Assembly: GCF_002860205.1 (NCBI RefSeq)
Contig: NZ_PGVB01000022.1
Location: 1 to 64,000, forward strand
From: Bacillus sp. T33-2
Lineage (GTDB): Bacteria > Bacillota > Bacilli > Bacillales > Cytobacillaceae
Reading direction: 5' to 3'
Length of the DNA: 64,000 bases
Positions 51,370-60,441 of the stretch are shown one piece after another (positions within the stretch are counted from its first letter, which is position 1; every line of letters starts with the position of its first letter). Made by a program: the position numbers and the translations under genes. The notes below the pieces were generated by a model. The model was not told where the DNA came from, did no database searches, and saw nothing but the letters and a program-made list of their open reading frames with translations.

Positions 51370-53505
51370 TTATTTGTCTAGTATTCTAAGAAGCCGCAAA
51401 CCATTAAGTGTGACAATCAGTGTCGCACCCATATCCGCGAATATCGCAATCCAAAGAGTGAGCCAGCCAGGAATCACTAATAAAAGAGCGAACAGCTTGA
51501 TCCCGAGTGAGAAAGCGATGTTTTGTTTAATGATGCCTAATGTTTTTCTGCTGAGTTTTAGCGTAAAAGGTAATTTCCCAAGGTCATCAGCCATTAAAGC
51601 GATATCAGCTGTCTCTAGCGCTGTATCTGTTCCCGCCCCGCCCATTGCAATTCCGACTGTTGAGGCAGCCAGCGCAGGGGCATCATTCACACCATCCCCC
51701 ACCATGGCTACCTTATTGTGCTTTTCTTTTAACTCTTTAATGAAAGCCAGTTTACCATGTGGGAGGAGTTCGGCCTTGATGTCGGAAACGCCGGCCTGTT
51801 CACCAATGGCATGGGCTGTTCCTGTATTATCTCCCGTCAGCATGATCGTCTTTTGAATTCCAAGGGCATGCAGCCTCTTGATAACATCTTTGCTGTTTGC
51901 CCTAAGTTCATCCGCAACCGCCACCAAGGCCAACACTTCATTTTCCGTACCTGCCACCATAACCGTTTTCCCCTCGTTTTGCAGCGTGGCTACCGTTTGT
52001 TTTAAATATGAAGGGATGCCAGTAGTGATCAGCTCTTCAAACAAATTTGGGCTCCCTATATGGTAGGTTATATCCCCCACTTGCCCTTTGATCCCTTTGC
52101 CTGTAATCGAGGCAAATCCTTCAACGGCCATGCTCTGGTATGGCAGGTTTTCTTTTTCGGCTTTTCTTATGAACGCCGAAGCCAGTGGATGCTGTGATCC
52201 ATATTCCAGAGCGGCAATAATAGTAAGCAGATCATTGGCATCATAGTTTCCTTGTGGAAGGTAGTCCGTCACGACAGGAACACCTTTGGTCAAGGTGCCG
52301 GTTTTGTCGAAGGCTATAGCCTTAACGGCTCCCATTTGTTCCAGATGGATTCCGCCTTTAATTAATACGCCATTTCGGGCAGCATTTCCGATCGCTGTCA
52401 CAATGGCAACAGGCGTCGATATGACAAGAGCACAAGGGCAACCGACTACGAGTACGGCCAGGCCTTGGTAAATCCACTTATCCCAATCCCCTCCAAAGAA
52501 TAACGGAGGCAGTATCGCAACACCGAAAGCAACGAGTATGATCACAGGGGTATAGTATTTGGCAAACCGGTCCACAAATGCCTGGGAAGGTGCCCGTTCT
52601 GCCTGGGCCTCTTCGACCAAATGAATGATTTTGGCAATCGTCGTATCGTCAACACGTCTGGTCACACGTATTTCAATGAGACCCTCTTCATTTAAGGTCC
52701 CAGCAAAAACTTCATCCCCTAACGCTTTGAAGACAGGCACCGACTCCCCAGTGATGGCCGCCTGATTAATGGAAGATGATCCTTTAACCACGATTCCGTC
52801 CATGGCGATTTTTTGTCCTGGTTTCACAATCATGATATCGCCCACTTGAATTTGGTCGACGCCCACAGTGACTTCCAGATTCCCACTCCGGATTAAAGCT
52901 TCTTTTGGAGCGATATCCATCAAGGAGCGAATCGATTGCCGAGCCTTATCCATCGAGTACGTTTCAAGAGCCTCACTAATCGCGAACAGGATGACAACTG
53001 CCGCCCCTTCTCCCCATTCCCCAATGAATGCCGCCCCGATCACAGCTATGGTCATGAGGGTTTTCATGTCAAACTCAAATCGGATTAAATTTTTAAACCC
53101 TGTAGTAAACAGGCGATAACCGCCTATTATAATAGCTGCTGCGTATGATATAACAGCCGTGGTGCTTGCCTCTCCGTTAAAATGGCCTGATAACCATCCA
53201 ATGACTAGCAAAACTAAAGAGGCGATTACAGTTGAATGCTTTTTTAAAAATGGCTCTTTCATGTCTTCAAACCGCTGGTTTTCATGAATTACTTTTAAAT
53301 TTTCAAAGGCACCTGCTTTTTCCAGATCTTTGATGGTTGTTTCACCATAAACCGTCAGTTTAGAGGCACCAAAATTTACACTTGCATCAGAAACACCATC
53401 CAGGTGTTTTACGTTCGTTTCGAACTTTGCCGCACAGCCAGCTCAGCTGAAACCCTGTATCCTGTATACCGTCTTTTCTGCTGAACTTTCCAACGCCTTA
53501 TCCAA
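51370..53505 (-). CDS. cadA: Cadmium/zinc-exporting P1B-ATPase CadA with in-frame UGA at a metal-site Cys (probable selenoprotein)
   Basis: A 711-aa heavy-metal-translocating ATPase. From TTG 53505 the frame reads to S20, then UGA (53443-53445), A22, G23, Cys24, AAKFET; the family consensus is GFSCAGC, so UGA sits at the first Cys of the metal-binding CxxC (residue 21). The rest is standard: CPC in [22 protein letters not shown] with catalytic Asp, SQHPLAS (HP motif), [11 protein letters not shown]. Start TTG overlaps the cadC stop after GGGAGG, so the two are coupled. Without readthrough, an internal ATG at 53262 gives a 630-aa pump without the soluble metal domain. It exports Cd, Zn or Pb. 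Confidence 0.9.
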
Positions 53506-53866
53506 TTGTCCTGGCCTCCCTTTGATGCGCAAAGGCGATTTCTATCAATTGTTTAACATGATCGTCATCCAAAGCGTAAAAAACTAATTTTCCTTCTTTC
53601 CGGTATTTTGCCAGTCCTTGATTCCTGAGCAGCCGTAAATGATGGGAAGCAGTAGCAGTCGTGCAGCCCACGATATTGGCGACATCACACACACAGAGCT
53701 CCTCTTCCCTGCTTAGTGCATAAGCAATTTTGATTCTTGTATCGTCAGACAGGGCTTTAAAAATCTGGACAACCGCCATAGTATTTTGATTCGAAATCGA
53801 ATCCTTAACCCGGCTTACTTTTTCCTCATCCACACAAGTCACTTCGCAATTGTCATCATGCTTCAA
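53498..53866 (-). CDS. cadC: CadC-type ArsR repressor
   Basis: A 122-aa winged-helix metal sensor. Cys ligands of the CadC site are present: CEVTC (Cys7/11) at the N terminus and ELCVCDVANIVG (the CxC pair in the DNA-binding region). Cd, Pb or Zn binding releases DNA. The recognition helix is TTATASHHLRLLRNQGLA. It is the first gene of a coupled cadC-cadA operon. The 5' region holds TCAAA/TTTGA palindromes, its probable operators. Confidence 0.93.
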   Translation of the reverse strand: MKHDDNCEVTCVDEEKVSRVKDSISNQNTMAVVQIFKALSDDTRIKIAYALSREEELCVCDVANIVGCTTATASHHLRLLRNQGLAKYRKEGKLVFYALDDDHVKQLIEIAFAHQREARTIG

Positions 53867-53886
53867 TTGTCTTCACCTCGGATTAG

Positions 53887-53961
53887 TCAAACATTCATTT
53901 GAATATTAGTATATGCCATATTATGCTAACGGTCAAATAAATGTTTGAATATTTATTCAAA
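53887..53961 (-). promoter_or_regulatory. Cluster of CadC/ArsR-type operators
   Basis: Three palindromes with TCAAA/TTTGA arms: TCAAACATTCATTTGA (53887-53902), TCAAATAAATGTTTGA (53933-53948) and TTTGAATATTTATTCAAA just after it. They resemble the CadC 12-2-12 operator and cover the promoter region of cadC. Confidence 0.65.
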
Positions 53962-53980
53962 AATATAATTTTTCTAATAT

Positions 53981-54013
53981 AAAAAGAGCAACAACCAAAA
54001 TGATTGTTGCTCT
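53981..54013 (-). terminator. Terminator of ppc
   Basis: AGAGCAACAA and TTGTTGCTCT form a 10-bp stem with a 9-nt loop; TTTTTATATT follows on the minus strand. Confidence 0.9.
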
Positions 54014-54040
54014 GCCCATCTACTATTCTTTCCTCAGCTA

Positions 54041-56803
54041 TCAACCTGTATTGCGCATCCCGGCCGATACGCCGCTGATGGTCAACAGAACCTGGGTTAA
54101 CAGCTCGTCATCCGGTTCTTCCTGGCTGCGAAGCTCTTTGATCAGTTCCACCTGAATGAAGTTCAGCGGGTCAACATACGGGTTGCGACGGTAAACGGAA
54201 TCCTTTATGTTCGGCGTGTGGTCAAGCAGTTCTTCATCGCAGGTAATTTTCAGGAGAATGTCTTTCGTTTTGCTGTACTCCTCGACGATATTGTTAAAAA
54301 TCCGCTCACCAATTGTTTTGTCCTCCACGAGTGACGTATATTCTTTCGCAGTGGTGATGTCAGCTTTCATAAGGGCCATCTGCAGATTGTCAATCGTGGA
54401 CCTGAAGAATGGCCATTCCTTGTACATTTCCTGCAAGATTTTTAAATTTGCTGCACTCTTAGAGGCGAAGCTTTCCAAGCCTGAACCTGCGGCATACCAT
54501 GCCGGGAACAGCTGGCGGCTCTGTGTCCATGCAAACACCCATGGAATGGCCCTGAGATTTTCAAACTTGCTGCTGTTCTTTCGGCTCATTGGGCGCGAAC
54601 CGATATGCAGCTCGCCAAGTTCTTTTAATGGCGTAGCCTGGTTGAAATAGGTGATGAAATCTGGGTCTGCAAATACGAGCGACTGGTATTTCCGTAAGGC
54701 AACGTCAGAGATTTCTTCGATTGCATCGACCCACCTGGGATCCCTGATGTGCCCCTGCTCAGATTCCTTTGAAACATGGGCAGCTGTTTGCAGCAAGGTT
54801 GATGTCGCCTGTTCCAGGCTTCGGTACGCAATGTCCTCGAGCAGGTACCTTGAGGAGAGAACTTCCCCCTGCTCAGTGATCTTTACCCCATCCCCGAGGG
54901 TTTCAGCCGGCTGCGACAACAGGCTCCTGTTTAAAGGGCCGCCGCCGCGCCCGAGCGAACCGCCTCTCCCATGGAAAAATTTAAGGCTAATATGATATTT
55001 TTTCGCCATTTCATGAATTTCAAGCTGGGCCTTGTATAGTTTCCAGTTTGCAGTCATCGTACCGCCATCCTTGCTGCCGTCTGAATAGCCGAGCATGATT
55101 TCCTGCTGGTCGCCCATATGGCGTAAATGGTTGCGGTAAACAGGCATCCGGAACAGTGTTTCCATGATTTTCGGGCCTGCCGTCAAATCATCGATCGTTT
55201 CCAGCAGCGGCGCCACATTCAAGTCAGACTCAACCGTTCCATCGGCATGGAGGCGGTAAATGCCTGCCTCTTTCGCAAGCAGAAGAACCTCCAGTAAATC
55301 ACTCACCGATTCAGTCATGCTGACCAGGTAAACTGTGATCGACCGTTTTCCAAATTCAATATGGGCCTTGTTGATCAATTTAAATACTTCAATCATCTGC
55401 TGTGTTTCCTTGGAATAGTCTTCATGCAGCAGCAATAACGGCCGCGGATCCTGGAGTAGGTTTTGCAAAAGATTGACCTTTTCATCTTCCGTAAGCGATG
55501 CATAATCCTCTGCTATTTTAACTTTTCGCAATATTTCAGAGATGGCTGCCTCATGTTCACCGCTATGATTGCGGATATCCAGGGTGGCGAGGTGGAAACC
55601 AAATAACTGCACCTGCCTGATCAGCTTTTGAAGCATTTTCAGGTTGTGATTATCAGGATGATGCTGATAAATGCTCCGTTTAATCTGGAGTAGATCCTCC
55701 AGCATTTCATCTGATGTGCGATATCCCACCCCTGATTGTCCCGCTTGTTTCAGGCGTTCAAGGATAATCGCATATTTTCGGCGGTAAACTTCCGCTTCCA
55801 CCGGCCACTTTTTGTCGTCTTTTAAGTATTTGTCCTCCCCTTCAAGCACTGACTGAATCAGTTCTTCACTAACTTTTACCCTGGTGGTCGAATGGCTAGA
55901 TCTCTTCATCAATTCAACAAGCACGGCTTTGTATTTTTTTAACACAAGCCGACGCTGCTTCTGAAGAGTTTCCCACGTCACTTCAGGGGTTACATTCGGA
56001 TTTCCATCCCGGTCGCCGCCTATCCATGATCCGAAACGGAGAAAATGCGGCACATCCCACTTCTGTTCCGGATAATGCTCTGAAAGGCAATCCTCGACTT
56101 CCTGATGGATATCCGGAAGGACATCGAACAAAGTCTGGTCAAAGTAATATAAACCGTTGCGCACCTCATCAATGACAGTTGGCTTGCGATGACGCAGCTC
56201 ATCTGTTTGCCAGAGGACGGTCACCTCATTGAACAGGCTTTCCTGCAGCTTTTTGCGCTCTTTTTTTGCGAGCAGAGGATTGTCGAGGTTTTGCAGGATG
56301 GTGGCAAGCCTTTTTTGGATTTCAAGAATAGAACGTTTTGTTGCCTCCGTCGGATGGGCTGTTATCACCAGCTCAAGCGACAAGCTTTTTAGCACATTTT
56401 GAATAATTTCCGCAGTGATCTGATTGTCCTTCAATGACAGGATCGCGCTTTCGATCGACCAAGGCTGGACATTTACATCTGACTGAAGCTGGTACTCCCT
56501 GCGGCGCCGAATCCTGTGATTTTGTTCAGCCGCATTGATTAGATGGAAATAAACTGAAAACGCGCGTATGATTTGTTTCCTCATCGGCGTCCCAAGATTG
56601 GCAATTTCTTGTTTCAGCATTGCATATGTTTCTTTTTTATAATCATTTCGAAGCGTTTTGCACATTAGCCGGATCTTTTCCACTTTGTTTAACAGCTCAG
56701 TCCCGCCATGAAACACAAGAATTTCCCCAAGAATGTTCCCTAGCATTTTTACATCCCGCCTGAGCGGAAGACTGCTGTCATTAATCTGCAATTCTGTTGC
56801 CAT
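54041..56803 (-). CDS. ppc: Phosphoenolpyruvate carboxylase
   Basis: A 920-aa homotetramer enzyme that adds bicarbonate to PEP to make oxaloacetate and refill the TCA cycle. Active-site motifs are TAHPTEATKRSILEIQ with catalytic His, GSWIGGDRDGNPNVTPE, FHGRGGSLGRGGGP (PEP loop) and the C terminus MRNTG. Full length. GGGAAGGAGAC precedes the ATG. Bacillus subtilis uses pyruvate carboxylase instead, so ppc here marks a lineage difference. Monocistronic. Confidence 0.97.
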   Translation of the reverse strand: MATELQINDSSLPLRRDVKMLGNILGEILVFHGGTELLNKVEKIRLMCKTLRNDYKKETYAMLKQEIANLGTPMRKQIIRAFSVYFHLINAAEQNHRIRRRREYQLQSDVNVQPWSIESAILSLKDNQITAEIIQNVLKSLSLELVITAHPTEATKRSILEIQKRLATILQNLDNPLLAKKERKKLQESLFNEVTVLWQTDELRHRKPTVIDEVRNGLYYFDQTLFDVLPDIHQEVEDCLSEHYPEQKWDVPHFLRFGSWIGGDRDGNPNVTPEVTWETLQKQRRLVLKKYKAVLVELMKRSSHSTTRVKVSEELIQSVLEGEDKYLKDDKKWPVEAEVYRRKYAIILERLKQAGQSGVGYRTSDEMLEDLLQIKRSIYQHHPDNHNLKMLQKLIRQVQLFGFHLATLDIRNHSGEHEAAISEILRKVKIAEDYASLTEDEKVNLLQNLLQDPRPLLLLHEDYSKETQQMIEVFKLINKAHIEFGKRSITVYLVSMTESVSDLLEVLLLAKEAGIYRLHADGTVESDLNVAPLLETIDDLTAGPKIMETLFRMPVYRNHLRHMGDQQEIMLGYSDGSKDGGTMTANWKLYKAQLEIHEMAKKYHISLKFFHGRGGSLGRGGGPLNRSLLSQPAETLGDGVKITEQGEVLSSRYLLEDIAYRSLEQATSTLLQTAAHVSKESEQGHIRDPRWVDAIEEISDVALRKYQSLVFADPDFITYFNQATPLKELGELHIGSRPMSRKNSSKFENLRAIPWVFAWTQSRQLFPAWYAAGSGLESFASKSAANLKILQEMYKEWPFFRSTIDNLQMALMKADITTAKEYTSLVEDKTIGERIFNNIVEEYSKTKDILLKITCDEELLDHTPNIKDSVYRRNPYVDPLNFIQVELIKELRSQEEPDDELLTQVLLTISGVSAGMRNTG

Positions 56804-57109
56804 TGTGTCTCCTTCCCTTGTAAAACCGTTTCGAGAATTTTTTAAATATTAATATAACATACCTTCATGAATTATGTCCTTACTAACTTACTTGCTAATC
56901 AGTAAAAATTATATATTTTATGATAACATGCAGGCAAATTAGAAGACGAGAGAACCCTTTTCCCTTTTTTGAGGGATTCGAAACTGATTGCATTAATTAT
57001 AACGAATAACGCTATATTCAAAAAACAGGACTTTGTTTCCTTTTAGGTTATGCCAATGAATGGAAAGGGCAAAGCTAACTGTATCATTATGAACACGAAA
57101 GGATAAACC

Positions 57110-57316
57110 ATGAAATCCCATCTTCCATATGTCAATAAACTGATTTACTTCATTCAAACTAAACTAAGCTGTGAGTTGCCGGATGACATATTAAACGACA
57201 TCAACTGCGCACTTCATGATTTTGGCAGGGAATGCTGCGCCGTGGCTGAGAGGGAGAAATCGTATTGGAGGGACATGGCTTTAAGCCAATTATCTGGTCG
57301 AATAGATCGGTTCTAA
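57110..57316 (+). CDS. Hypothetical 68-aa protein
   Basis: GAAAGGATAAACC precedes the ATG. The product is helical, with four Cys (20, 33, 42, 43) and the C terminus SQLSGRIDRF. No family is recognised. The gene reads across the start of the 57.3-kb repeat. It could be a small gene or chance; the ribosome binding site favours a gene. The region 56804-57109 has no gene. Confidence 0.45.
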   Translation: MKSHLPYVNKLIYFIQTKLSCELPDDILNDINCALHDFGRECCAVAEREKSYWRDMALSQLSGRIDRF

Positions 57317-57375
57317 TCGACTTTTTGCACAGGGAATCCGTCTGTTTTGTCCAATAGAGCGATTCTAACCGATTT
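57298..57375. repeat. Two imperfect direct repeats
   Basis: AATAGATCGGTTCTAATCGA (57301) and AATAGAGCGATTCTAACCGA (57352) differ at three positions. The first lies over the 3' end of the 68-aa gene. Confidence 0.65.
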
Positions 57376-57506
57376 AGGCTGCCGAATTCCTCGATAATGA
57401 CCAATGGAAAGATACTAGCAGGTTAAACACAGTTCAGTCGCTTCATTACGTTGATTAGAAAGGTTCTACGATGTGCTCCATGCCACATCTATTAAATACA
57501 AGAAAA

Positions 57507-57541
57507 CAAAAGCCCCCTGTGTACGCTACAGGAGGCTTTTG
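57507..57541. terminator. Bidirectional terminator
   Basis: AAAAGCC-x-CCTGT and ACAGG-x-GGCTTTT form a stem; it lies just beyond the stop of the minus-strand gene at 57546. Confidence 0.8.
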
Positions 57542-57545
57542 TCGT

Positions 57546-58010
57546 TCATGCCGATATTTCAATTTCGATCCATCTCATGATGCCATTAAACTGCTTTTTT
57601 TCCAAATAAACTGGTTTATAGGTATAAAATTCACTGAGCCGCAGATTTTCAAAGCCTTCAAGCTCATCGACCATTTTTTCAATACGGGACTTTTGCCCTT
57701 CTGTAACAGGCTCGCTGGTCTTTTTCCTTGACAGGACGATCGTGATTTTGCCGGTGTCAAGGTGCTTTTGTGGTATTCCTGATCTGGCAAGACGGTTTAG
57801 CTTGCGGTTTACTTCCCAGAGGAACACGCCTTCGACTGTTTTCAGGGAATGTTTTATTTGTGAAATTGTGGTTTTGTATGTATCCCTTTTTTGCCTGAAA
57901 TCATTCATCTTGTCCGTTTTCAGCTTAACGAAGAATCCTTTAAATGCCTCCATCTTTCCGTTCGGTCCGGAGCTGGGGGCAGCCGCTGTATTTTTTACAT
58001 CCTGTAACAT
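57546..58010 (-). CDS. Hypothetical 154-aa protein
   Basis: ATG 58010 follows GGAGGCGAACA. The product has an unstructured N terminus, then an alpha/beta region with FVKLKTDKMNDFRQKRDTYK and a Lys-rich GKITIVLSRKKTSEPV. It contains no Cys and no catalytic motif that I recognise. It is not membrane bound. Family unknown. It lies about 115 bases past the stop of the exporter gene, on the same strand. Confidence 0.7.
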   Translation of the reverse strand: MLQDVKNTAAAPSSGPNGKMEAFKGFFVKLKTDKMNDFRQKRDTYKTTISQIKHSLKTVEGVFLWEVNRKLNRLARSGIPQKHLDTGKITIVLSRKKTSEPVTEGQKSRIEKMVDELEGFENLRLSEFYTYKPVYLEKKQFNGIMRWIEIEISA

Positions 58011-58125
58011 TGTTCGCCTCCAAATAAGTATTCCCATATATAATTATACGAAATCATTGATGGTTTTTGGGGGTTGTGGCGAGACTGCATTATTTGCCAA
58101 TTCGCAAGATCCATGTGTTTGTCCT

Positions 58126-59229
58126 TCATTTTTTCGGCAAAAGCTTGAATAACCTGCGTGTGACAGTATCCCGCTTTTCACTGGTTCTTTTCTTTTTAAT
58201 ATATTGGTCAATCAAATGATTCAACCTGCCCAATTGGAAAGCGTAGTCAAAAATAATCGACCCGATGACGACCAGACGAAGCTTTTCTCCCTGGTCCGCC
58301 CGATATGCCTCCATAACTTCTTCCAGAAATGAGCCGCTGTCCTGGATCATTTCGTCCTCATTACCTGGCTGGTTGGCCTTGATTTTGCCATCAAATTTCA
58401 GCAGGATCATTTCGTGGTAGGAAATCAATTGCTCCAGCTGGCGGTCAAACAGCAGGCTCGCTTCCTCATCAGGATTGGTCTGGAAAAAATGGTCCTCTAT
58501 TATATCTAATAGCTCGAGCCCCTGTTGCAGGCAGGTAAGCATCTGTTTGAACACGACAATTTCACGGACGTCCAATGGCTTCAGTTTCGAAATTTTTTCG
58601 CGTTCTTCATCAAGGATCTTATACAAATCTTCCATTCTTGATATATCGCTTCTCAGCTTGTCCCATTGTTCCCTGAATGATTTTTCCACCATTTCATTTG
58701 AAATTGCAGTACGCAGCAGCAGGGACATATTCCGGAACGTTGATTCAGCTTTCTCCATAAAGTTCTCTTTATAATTTGGAGGCGCCACAAGGATATTTAC
58801 CAGGAACGCAGAACCCATGCCCACCAGGACCACAACCAGCTTTTCTGCTGCAGCCAGGAGCCCTTCATAGGCAGGAGCGCTCATCATCACCAGGACTGTA
58901 ATTAACGTCAGGGAGATTGCACCCTCCATGTTAAGCTTTAAACATACCAAAATAACGATGATCATGACTAGGCCAATGATGATCGGGCTATTACCAAAAA
59001 CATAAATCGATGCCAAGGCGATTGCAGCTCCCAAAACATTTGCCTGCACTTGTTCCAGAACCTGTTTCCATGACCGGTATATTGACGGCTGGATTGTAAA
59101 AGTGGCTGCGACGCCCGCAAACACTGGCTTTTCCAGTCCCAGCCATTGAGTGATATATAATGCCAGCACAACTGCCAAGCCTGTTTTTAATATACGGGGG
59201 CCAAGAGTCACCAAAAGCCTGTCCTCCAT
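58126..59229 (-). CDS. ArAE-type aromatic acid exporter
   Basis: A 367-aa protein. The first half (about residues 10-150) has six hydrophobic segments with GVAATFTIQPSIYRSWKQ (the ArAE_1/DUF939 motif), and the second half is a long helical cytoplasmic domain with charged coiled-coil stretches (RMEDLYKILDEEREKISKL-like). The family exports aromatic or aliphatic carboxylates and resembles YqjA/YgaE of Bacillus. The substrate is unknown. Start taken as the first ATG; no other ribosome binding site is strong. Confidence 0.87.
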   Translation of the reverse strand: MEDRLLVTLGPRILKTGLAVVLALYITQWLGLEKPVFAGVAATFTIQPSIYRSWKQVLEQVQANVLGAAIALASIYVFGNSPIIIGLVMIIVILVCLKLNMEGAISLTLITVLVMMSAPAYEGLLAAAEKLVVVLVGMGSAFLVNILVAPPNYKENFMEKAESTFRNMSLLLRTAISNEMVEKSFREQWDKLRSDISRMEDLYKILDEEREKISKLKPLDVREIVVFKQMLTCLQQGLELLDIIEDHFFQTNPDEEASLLFDRQLEQLISYHEMILLKFDGKIKANQPGNEDEMIQDSGSFLEEVMEAYRADQGEKLRLVVIGSIIFDYAFQLGRLNHLIDQYIKKKRTSEKRDTVTRRLFKLLPKK

Positions 59230-59451
59230 TCCTTACAAAACATCATCCAAAATTGGCTGCTCATATTTTTGCCTAAATTGCCGTTTGGGAAACAAACACG
59301 TCCAACCGAAAAGGGTCGTGCTTCACAGGAATGCCAGGTCGGTTGTGTTCGGATTTATTCTATTCGACGATTAATGATAGTACCCATTGAGTTATCCGCA
59401 TCTTAATAAGCAGCGGGAAGCCCGTGCTGCGTGCCTGGTCTGCGTGCAGTA

Positions 59452-60195
59452 CTACAGTACCCATTTCCTGATTGCTTGAGCAACTCCACTCTCATTGTTC
59501 GTCCCAGTTACCCAATCGGCTGCTTCCTTTACTGCTGGCTGCGCATTACCCATCGCGATCCCGAGCCCTGCTTCTTTGATCATTGCCATATCATTCAGGC
59601 TGTCGCCTACAGCCATTACATTGTCCATCGAGATGCCAAGCAATTCGCATACATTCCGCAGCCCTTTTGCCTTATTAATCCCAATCGCGTTCACTTCTAT
59701 GTTGACCGGGCTGGAATTGCTTATTTCAAATGCCTGCCGTGCCGAAAGATCGTTCATGATTTTCTCCCGTATCAAATCGTCTTCGATATTGAAACCGAAT
59801 TTCAGCCACTGCTTTCCATGGAAATCCTCTGGCATCTCATCGTGCCAGGTGCCATCTGTACTGATCGCCCAGAACCCTGTTTTATGTTCTTTTGAAAGAT
59901 CCCACATCCATTGCATATGGTCTGTACTGACCTGATTTCGTTCTACCAGCTCACCTGACGGGCCCCAAATCTCGCTTCCATTCACGGTAACCAAGTATGA
60001 AGAGAGCTCAAGGGATACGGCGTAATCACGGCAAGTATTCAGGCTTCGGCCTGTACTGAGTACGACAGTGGCCCCTTTTGCCTCTGCCTCTTTGATGGCT
60101 GACTTGTTCTCTTCAGAAACTTCGTGATGATCATTAAGAAGAGTTCCATCCATATCAAGTGCTATCAATTTTACGTCTGCCAAATGTTTTTCCAC
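59452..60195 (-). CDS. Cof-type HAD-IIB phosphatase
   Basis: A 247-aa HAD-superfamily hydrolase of the Cof/type IIB class. Motif I is ALDMDGTLLND, motif II VLSTGR, the Lys in INKAKGL, and motif IV GDSLNDMAMIKEAG. These dephosphorylate sugar phosphates, FMN or pyridoxal phosphate. GGGAGGTACTG precedes the ATG. Substrate unknown. It is monocistronic. Confidence 0.92.
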   Translation of the reverse strand: MEKHLADVKLIALDMDGTLLNDHHEVSEENKSAIKEAEAKGATVVLSTGRSLNTCRDYAVSLELSSYLVTVNGSEIWGPSGELVERNQVSTDHMQWMWDLSKEHKTGFWAISTDGTWHDEMPEDFHGKQWLKFGFNIEDDLIREKIMNDLSARQAFEISNSSPVNIEVNAIGINKAKGLRNVCELLGISMDNVMAVGDSLNDMAMIKEAGLGIAMGNAQPAVKEAADWVTGTNNESGVAQAIRKWVL

Positions 60196-60376
60196 AACAG
60201 TACCTCCCGATTAAGTAACAATCTATAATGTCTATAGTTAAAATATCATAACTTGACGAATTCTGCTAAAGCAGGGACTTAATGATCGCCCGCATCCACT
60301 CTCTAGCCAAGTGATTAATATCCAAATTGAGCAGATACAATTCCAATGCGTATCCGCAGCACAATAAATAAACCAC

Positions 60377-60411
60377 TAAAACGCCTGGATCTATCTATTC
60401 ATCCAAGCGTT
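60377..60411 (-). terminator. Terminator of the second RsbR paralogue
   Basis: ACGC-x-TGGAT and ATCCA-x-GCGT pair on the minus strand; TTTTAG follows. It lies about 30 bases past the stop. Confidence 0.65.
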
Positions 60412-60441
60412 CCACTCATTTATATGTGAATAATGTTAATT

